Positions 5,983-9,119 of a stretch of DNA of 9,119 bases are shown here, in pieces (position 1 is the first letter of the stretch; each line of letters starts with the position of its first letter). Where the stretch lies: NCBI GenBank assembly GCA_037444165.1, contig JBBIMX010000085.1:1-9119 (forward strand), in the 5' to 3' direction. This DNA is from CALIBK01 sp037444165 (lineage in GTDB: Bacteria > Desulfobacterota > BSN033 > UBA1163). The notes below the pieces were generated by a model. That model had not been told where the DNA came from and searched no databases. It was given only the letters and a program-made list of their open reading frames with translations. The position numbers were made by a program, and so were the translations under genes.

Positions 5983-7106
5983 TTCTCCAGACGGGTCATT
6001 CCTTCGATAAGATTCTCCATGGAGTTCGCATAGCAGAATCTTAAATACCCTTCCGCATTCGATCCAAAATCGATCCCCGGAGCCACTCCTACCTTCGCCT
6101 TCTCCAAAATATCAAAGGCCAGACGATAAGAGTTCTGAGAAAACCTCTTTGCATTGGCCAAAACATAGAAGGCTCCGGTTGGCTCTACGGTAATCCCAAA
6201 ACCCAAGTCCCTCAATTTAGGAATTAAGTATCTTCTCCGTTGGTCATAGGTTTCCCGCATTTTTCTGACCTCTTCCTCTCCTTCTTTCAATCCTGCAAGA
6301 GCGGCCCACTGAGAAAAAGAACTGGCAGAGATGAAGAGGTTCTGTTGGATCTTCTGCATGGGCCGGATAAACTCTTTCGGAGCAATGAGATAGCCCAATC
6401 GCCATCCCGTCATCGCATAGAGTTTAGAAAACCCATTGATCACAAAGGCCCGATCCGTAAATTCGAGAATCGAATGAGCTTTCCCTTCGTAGACCAGTCC
6501 ATGATAGATCTCATCGGAGATGATATAGGGGGAGAATTCCGAAATCTCTTTCATCCTCTCTTCGGACATCACGTTGCCGGTGGGATTGGAAGGGGAGTTG
6601 ATCATTATCCCCTTCACCCTTGGCCCCATCTTCTCCCGAATCATCTCAGGGAGATACTGGAATCCTTCTTCTTCGAAGACATCCACAAAAACAGGAATCC
6701 CATCGACGAATCGAATGATATTGGGATAGCAGGGATAGTAAGGATTGGAAAGAATGACCTCATCTCCGGGATCCAATAAGGCTGAAAAGAGGAGAAGCAT
6801 CGCTGGAGATGTCCCTGAAGTAATGATGATCTGCTCGGGAGAAACCTTCACCCCATAATTCTTCCAGTAATCCTCCGAGATGGCCTCCCTTAACTCGATA
6901 ATCCCCATGCTATGGGTATAATGAGTCTTTCCCTCACAGATTGCACGATATCCAGCCTCATTGATACATTCGGGCGTGGTGAAATCCGGCTCTCCCACCT
7001 CAAGGTGGATCACCCTCTCCCCTGCCCTCTCTAATTCCTGGGCCCTTTCGAGCACATCCATCACGATAAAAGGAGGAATCTCCTGTGCCTTTTTCGAAAC
7101 CATCAT
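5961..7106 (-). CDS. PLP-dependent class I aminotransferase (aspartate aminotransferase-like)
   Basis: A cytoplasmic fold-type I aminotransferase of 381 residues, typical of the AspC/AlaT/aromatic group. The HLEVGEPDFTTP start (34-45) is the standard N-terminal signature. The cofactor site is complete: N174 in SPSNPTG, D198 and Y201 in SDEIYHG, the Schiff-base lysine K228 in GFSKLYAMTGWRLGYL with R236, and a C-terminal carboxylate-binding arginine in GYLRFCYANS. Substrate cannot be read from sequence. Aspartate, alanine, aromatic or 4-methylthio-2-oxobutyrate transamination are all possible, and the last would fit the mtnA context. The ATG at 7106 overlaps the SAM hydrolase stop as ATGA. An AAAGGGGGC stretch just upstream is the ribosome site, and ATG at 7103 is an equally spaced alternative. 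It is last in the minus-strand set. Confidence 0.88.
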   Translation of the reverse strand: MMVSKKAQEIPPFIVMDVLERAQELERAGERVIHLEVGEPDFTTPECINEAGYRAICEGKTHYTHSMGIIELREAISEDYWKNYGVKVSPEQIIITSGTSPAMLLLFSALLDPGDEVILSNPYYPCYPNIIRFVDGIPVFVDVFEEEGFQYLPEMIREKMGPRVKGIMINSPSNPTGNVMSEERMKEISEFSPYIISDEIYHGLVYEGKAHSILEFTDRAFVINGFSKLYAMTGWRLGYLIAPKEFIRPMQKIQQNLFISASSFSQWAALAGLKEGEEEVRKMRETYDQRRRYLIPKLRDLGFGITVEPTGAFYVLANAKRFSQNSYRLAFDILEKAKVGVAPGIDFGSNAEGYLRFCYANSMENLIEGMTRLENYLRQNV

Positions 7107-7897
7107 TGCCCCCTTTCAATAAGAATGGGATCTCCCCGTTCTGCTTTTAATCTCTCTTGAGCCCTCTCCTCTCTTATAGCTATTTCTAAAAAATCCGTGC
7201 TTCCAAAGAGAGCCATCACCTCACCTTTTTCCCCCTCCCAGTAACCCCGGGAGAGCTTCGAGATTCTCCTTTTTCCGATCTTGATCATAAAAGGCTGATT
7301 TTTGATAAACCTAAAAAATCTCTCCTTCTCTACATTGGTGATGAGGTTTCCAAAGTGATCGATGAGAATGATTTCTCCAATCAGTCTTCTCCCTTTTTCT
7401 TCAGGTTTCTTCCAGTCGAGTGTAACCCATTGATCGATTCTCTTTCCGAAGCTCTCGGGTCTCATCCCCAGAGAGAGATAGGCCGCTACGGGAGCAAAAA
7501 TATCCCTTCCATGGAAGGTTGAGCTGATGGGCGAAAGAAAATATTTTGGGTTAGTGAGCTCCACCACCTGATCCACCCCATCCTTTTCTCCCACCCACGT
7601 AAAAAGTCCATTATCCGGCCCCACAAAAAAATAATTCCTTGTCTTAAGAAGGATCGGCCTTCTCTTTCCTCCTACCTCTGGATCAACGACAGCCAGGTGA
7701 ATCGTCTGTTTTGGAAAATAAGAGAAGGTCTGAGCTAAAAGAAAGGCCCCTTCTCGAATATCCTGGGGAGAAATCTGGTGGGTAATATCGATGATGAAGC
7801 ATTGAGGATTAATCCTCAGAATGACCCCTTTCATCGAGGCCACATAATAATCCTTTGTCCCAAAATCGGTGAGTAAAGTGATAATAGAAGGTCTCAT
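7103..7897 (-). CDS. SAM hydrolase / SAM hydroxide adenosyltransferase (DUF62 family)
   Basis: A cytoplasmic enzyme of 264 residues, from the family that also contains fluorinase and chlorinase. The hydrolase branch attacks S-adenosylmethionine with water to give adenosine and L-methionine. Family landmarks are LLTDFGTKDYYVASMKG (8-24), DITHQISPQDIREGAFLL (37-54), VVDPEVGGKRR (70-80), FVGPDNGLF (91-99) and STFHGRDIFAP (126-136). The Asp-Arg-His triad of water-using members is present as D72, R79 (the same 7-residue spacing) and H129, so hydrolase rather than halogenase is favoured. Position 74 is Glu where the family usually has Gly (VDPGVG). Its ATG overlaps the mtnA stop, and its stop overlaps the aminotransferase start, both as ATGA. 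No clear Shine-Dalgarno site precedes it, which supports coupled translation from mtnA. Confidence 0.88.
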   Translation of the reverse strand: MRPSIITLLTDFGTKDYYVASMKGVILRINPQCFIIDITHQISPQDIREGAFLLAQTFSYFPKQTIHLAVVDPEVGGKRRPILLKTRNYFFVGPDNGLFTWVGEKDGVDQVVELTNPKYFLSPISSTFHGRDIFAPVAAYLSLGMRPESFGKRIDQWVTLDWKKPEEKGRRLIGEIILIDHFGNLITNVEKERFFRFIKNQPFMIKIGKRRISKLSRGYWEGEKGEVMALFGSTDFLEIAIREERAQERLKAERGDPILIERGQ

Positions 7898-8931
7898 GAA
7901 TGAACGATTCTTTTCAAATTCTTCTTGAAAGGCTTATGGATGATTCCTTGATCGGTAACGATGGCTGTAATAAGTGGATGAGGGGTGACATCGAAGGCTG
8001 GGTTAAAGACTCCAATCCCTTCGGGAGCGATCCTCCTCGATCCAAAATGGGTGACCTCGGCTTCTGCCCTTTCCTCAATAGGGATGGCCTCACCACGAGG
8101 AAGTGTCCAATCAATGGTTGAAGTGGGAGCGACCACATAGAAAGGGATACGATGAAAGTGGGCAAGGATAGCTAAACTATAGGTTCCAATTTTATTAGCC
8201 GTATCTCCATTGATGGCAATTCGATCTGCACCGACAAGTACCAGGTCAATCTTCCCCTTCTTCATCAACCATCCTGCCATATCATCTGTGATCAATGTCA
8301 AAGGAATGTGAGCCTGATGGAGTTCCCAGGCGGTCAGTCTTGCTCCTTGAAGCAAAGGCCGGGTCTCGTCCACATAGACATGGAATTTCTTGCCCTCTTC
8401 CCATGCGGTATAAATGATACTGAGGGCTGTTCCAAACCCTGCCGTGGCTAACCCTCCGGCATTGCAGTGGGTTAGAATTCCGTAACCATCTTGGATAAGA
8501 TCTTTCCCTATCTTTCCGATTCTACGATTCATCTCGATGTCTTCTTGATAGAGTTTGAGTGCCTCCTCTTCTAATCGAATCTTTGCCTCCTCCACATGGA
8601 GGGGAGAGCGTTCTAACACTTTTTTCATTCGATCAATGGCCCAAAAGAGGTTGACCGCTGTAGGCCGAGTTTGGGCCATTTGGAGGCAAACTTTTTCTAT
8701 CTCTTTCTTAAACCTCTCTGGATCAGGGGTCTTCATTCTCTTAGCCGCCAGGGCAATTCCCATTGCTGCAGCCACCCCAATGGCTGGAGCCCCTCGAATC
8801 GCCATCGTTTTGATTGCCTTGACGACGGAAGAGGCCTCTTTGCAGACCAAATATTTGACCTGAAGAGGGAGTCTCCGTTGATCCAAAATCCTGATATGAT
8901 CTTTCCTCCACTCAATCGTTTTAAAGTTCAT
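7894..8931 (-). CDS. mtnA: S-methyl-5-thioribose-1-phosphate isomerase
   Basis: Converts methylthioribose-1-phosphate to methylthioribulose-1-phosphate in methionine salvage, and related sugar phosphates in 5'-deoxyadenosine disposal. It belongs to the eIF2B-alpha-like fold. From the chosen start it has 345 residues, the usual size. RGAPAIG (46-52), TRPTAVNLFWAI (88-99) and catalytic C156 in THCNAGGLAT are present. DETRPLLQGARLTAWEL (188-204), DDMAG (216-220) and the proton-shuttling D236 in GADRIAINGDTANKIGT follow. The ATG at 8931 (MNFKTIEW) matches where homologues start. In-frame alternatives are ATG at 8946 and a GTG at 8976 that would overlap gatB. Shine-Dalgarno evidence is ambiguous (AAAGGGG just 2 bp before the ATG). 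It follows gatB by 34 bp and overlaps the SAM hydrolase by 4 bp. No mtnP, mtnK or mtnB is visible in the window. Confidence 0.93.
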   Translation of the reverse strand: MNFKTIEWRKDHIRILDQRRLPLQVKYLVCKEASSVVKAIKTMAIRGAPAIGVAAAMGIALAAKRMKTPDPERFKKEIEKVCLQMAQTRPTAVNLFWAIDRMKKVLERSPLHVEEAKIRLEEEALKLYQEDIEMNRRIGKIGKDLIQDGYGILTHCNAGGLATAGFGTALSIIYTAWEEGKKFHVYVDETRPLLQGARLTAWELHQAHIPLTLITDDMAGWLMKKGKIDLVLVGADRIAINGDTANKIGTYSLAILAHFHRIPFYVVAPTSTIDWTLPRGEAIPIEERAEAEVTHFGSRRIAPEGIGVFNPAFDVTPHPLITAIVTDQGIIHKPFKKNLKRIVHS

Positions 8932-8965
8932 TTCCCCTTTGCCCATGTCCTTCGATCTCTGCCTT

Positions 8966-9119
8966 TTATCCCTCACCCTTCAATCTCTTTCTCAGTAGTT
9001 CGTTAACCAATTGAGGATTGGCCTTTCCTTTGGTCTGTTTCATCACCTCCCCAACCAAAAATCCAAAGATCTTCTCCTTCCCTTTCCGATATTCCTCCAC
9101 CTGCTTCGAACAGCTCTCC
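8966..9119 (-). CDS. gatB: Asp-tRNA(Asn)/Glu-tRNA(Gln) amidotransferase subunit B, C-terminal end (partial)
   Basis: The minus-strand frame enters at the right edge and ends at TAA (8968-8966). It encodes 50 residues whose landmarks, KQVEEYRKGKEKIFGFLVG followed by EVMKQTKGKANPQLVNELL, are the conserved YqeY-like tRNA-binding tail of GatB. GatCAB converts mischarged Glu-tRNA(Gln) and/or Asp-tRNA(Asn) to the correct amidated forms, with GatB supplying the kinase and tRNA recognition. The 5' nine-tenths lies beyond the window. It is upstream of mtnA on the same strand with a 34-bp gap, so co-transcription is likely even though the functions are unrelated. Confidence 0.93.
   Translation of the reverse strand, partial: ESCSKQVEEYRKGKEKIFGFLVGEVMKQTKGKANPQLVNELLRKRLKGEG

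Noticed and set aside
6240..6779. 179-codon open frame on the plus strand
   Set aside because: It lies wholly antisense to the aminotransferase, which has every PLP-site residue. The antisense protein is rich in His, Pro and Arg with no recognisable motif.
8932..8976. Extended mtnA start at the GTG (8976), overlapping gatB
   Set aside because: The added residues are highly charged and unlike MtnA N-termini. The ATG at 8931 gives the usual length and the usual KTIEW opening. It remains possible without experimental data.
8671..9006. 111-codon open frame on the plus strand
   Set aside because: It is antisense to mtnA and the gatB tail, both clear homologues.
1..9119. CRISPR, insertion sequence, phage or toxin-antitoxin content
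   Set aside because: I found no regularly spaced repeats, terminal inverted repeats, transposase or integrase motifs. No small paired genes fit a toxin-antitoxin pattern, and genes fill nearly all of the window.

Overview
The window looks like ordinary, very gene-dense chromosomal DNA from a Gram-negative bacterium. The Gram-negative reading rests on an LptF/LptG-type lipopolysaccharide-export permease, a CcdA-type thiol-electron carrier and a periplasmic LpoA-like protein. A GatB tail implies the indirect Asn/Gln-tRNA amidation pathway. The gene mix and protein style resemble uncultured Deltaproteobacteria/Desulfobacterota, but that is an impression from protein content, not a measured placement. 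I see no tRNA, rRNA, insertion sequence, phage gene or CRISPR array, and no gene-free stretch longer than about 90 bp.

Layout. (1) 1-1146, plus strand: the last codons of an upstream gene (probably lptF), then a complete lptG-like permease. (2) 1151-1876, minus strand: ccdA, meeting lptG tail to tail with only 4 bp between stop codons. (3) 1877-1966: a 90-bp divergent promoter region with back-to-back -35 boxes and a perfect 8-bp-arm palindrome. (4) 1967-5982, plus strand: MTH1187-type thiamine-binding protein, UPF0173 metallo-beta-lactamase-fold hydrolase, hypoxanthine phosphoribosyltransferase, an LpoA-like protein (TPR region plus type-1 periplasmic-binding fold) and endonuclease V. (5) 5961-9119, minus strand, read from the right edge: gatB tail, mtnA, SAM hydrolase (DUF62) and a class I aminotransferase. 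Within this set mtnA, SAM hydrolase and aminotransferase are joined by two ATGA stop/start overlaps. The two gene sets meet tail to tail with a 22-bp overlap of endonuclease V and aminotransferase.

How the genes may work together. The minus-strand set suggests SAM/methylthio-ribose recycling. The SAM hydrolase splits SAM to adenosine and methionine, MtnA isomerises methylthioribose-1-phosphate, and an aminotransferase could act at the final transamination or on another amino acid. In the plus-strand set hpt and endonuclease V both deal with hypoxanthine (free base and deaminated DNA base), though the other members do not share an obvious theme.

I found no convincing new multi-gene system. 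The points most worth a second look are the Asp-to-Glu change at the third metal-binding position of endonuclease V, the divergent promoter/palindrome between ccdA and the thiamine-binding gene, the coupled mtnA/SAM-hydrolase/aminotransferase set, and the missing lipobox in the LpoA-like protein.
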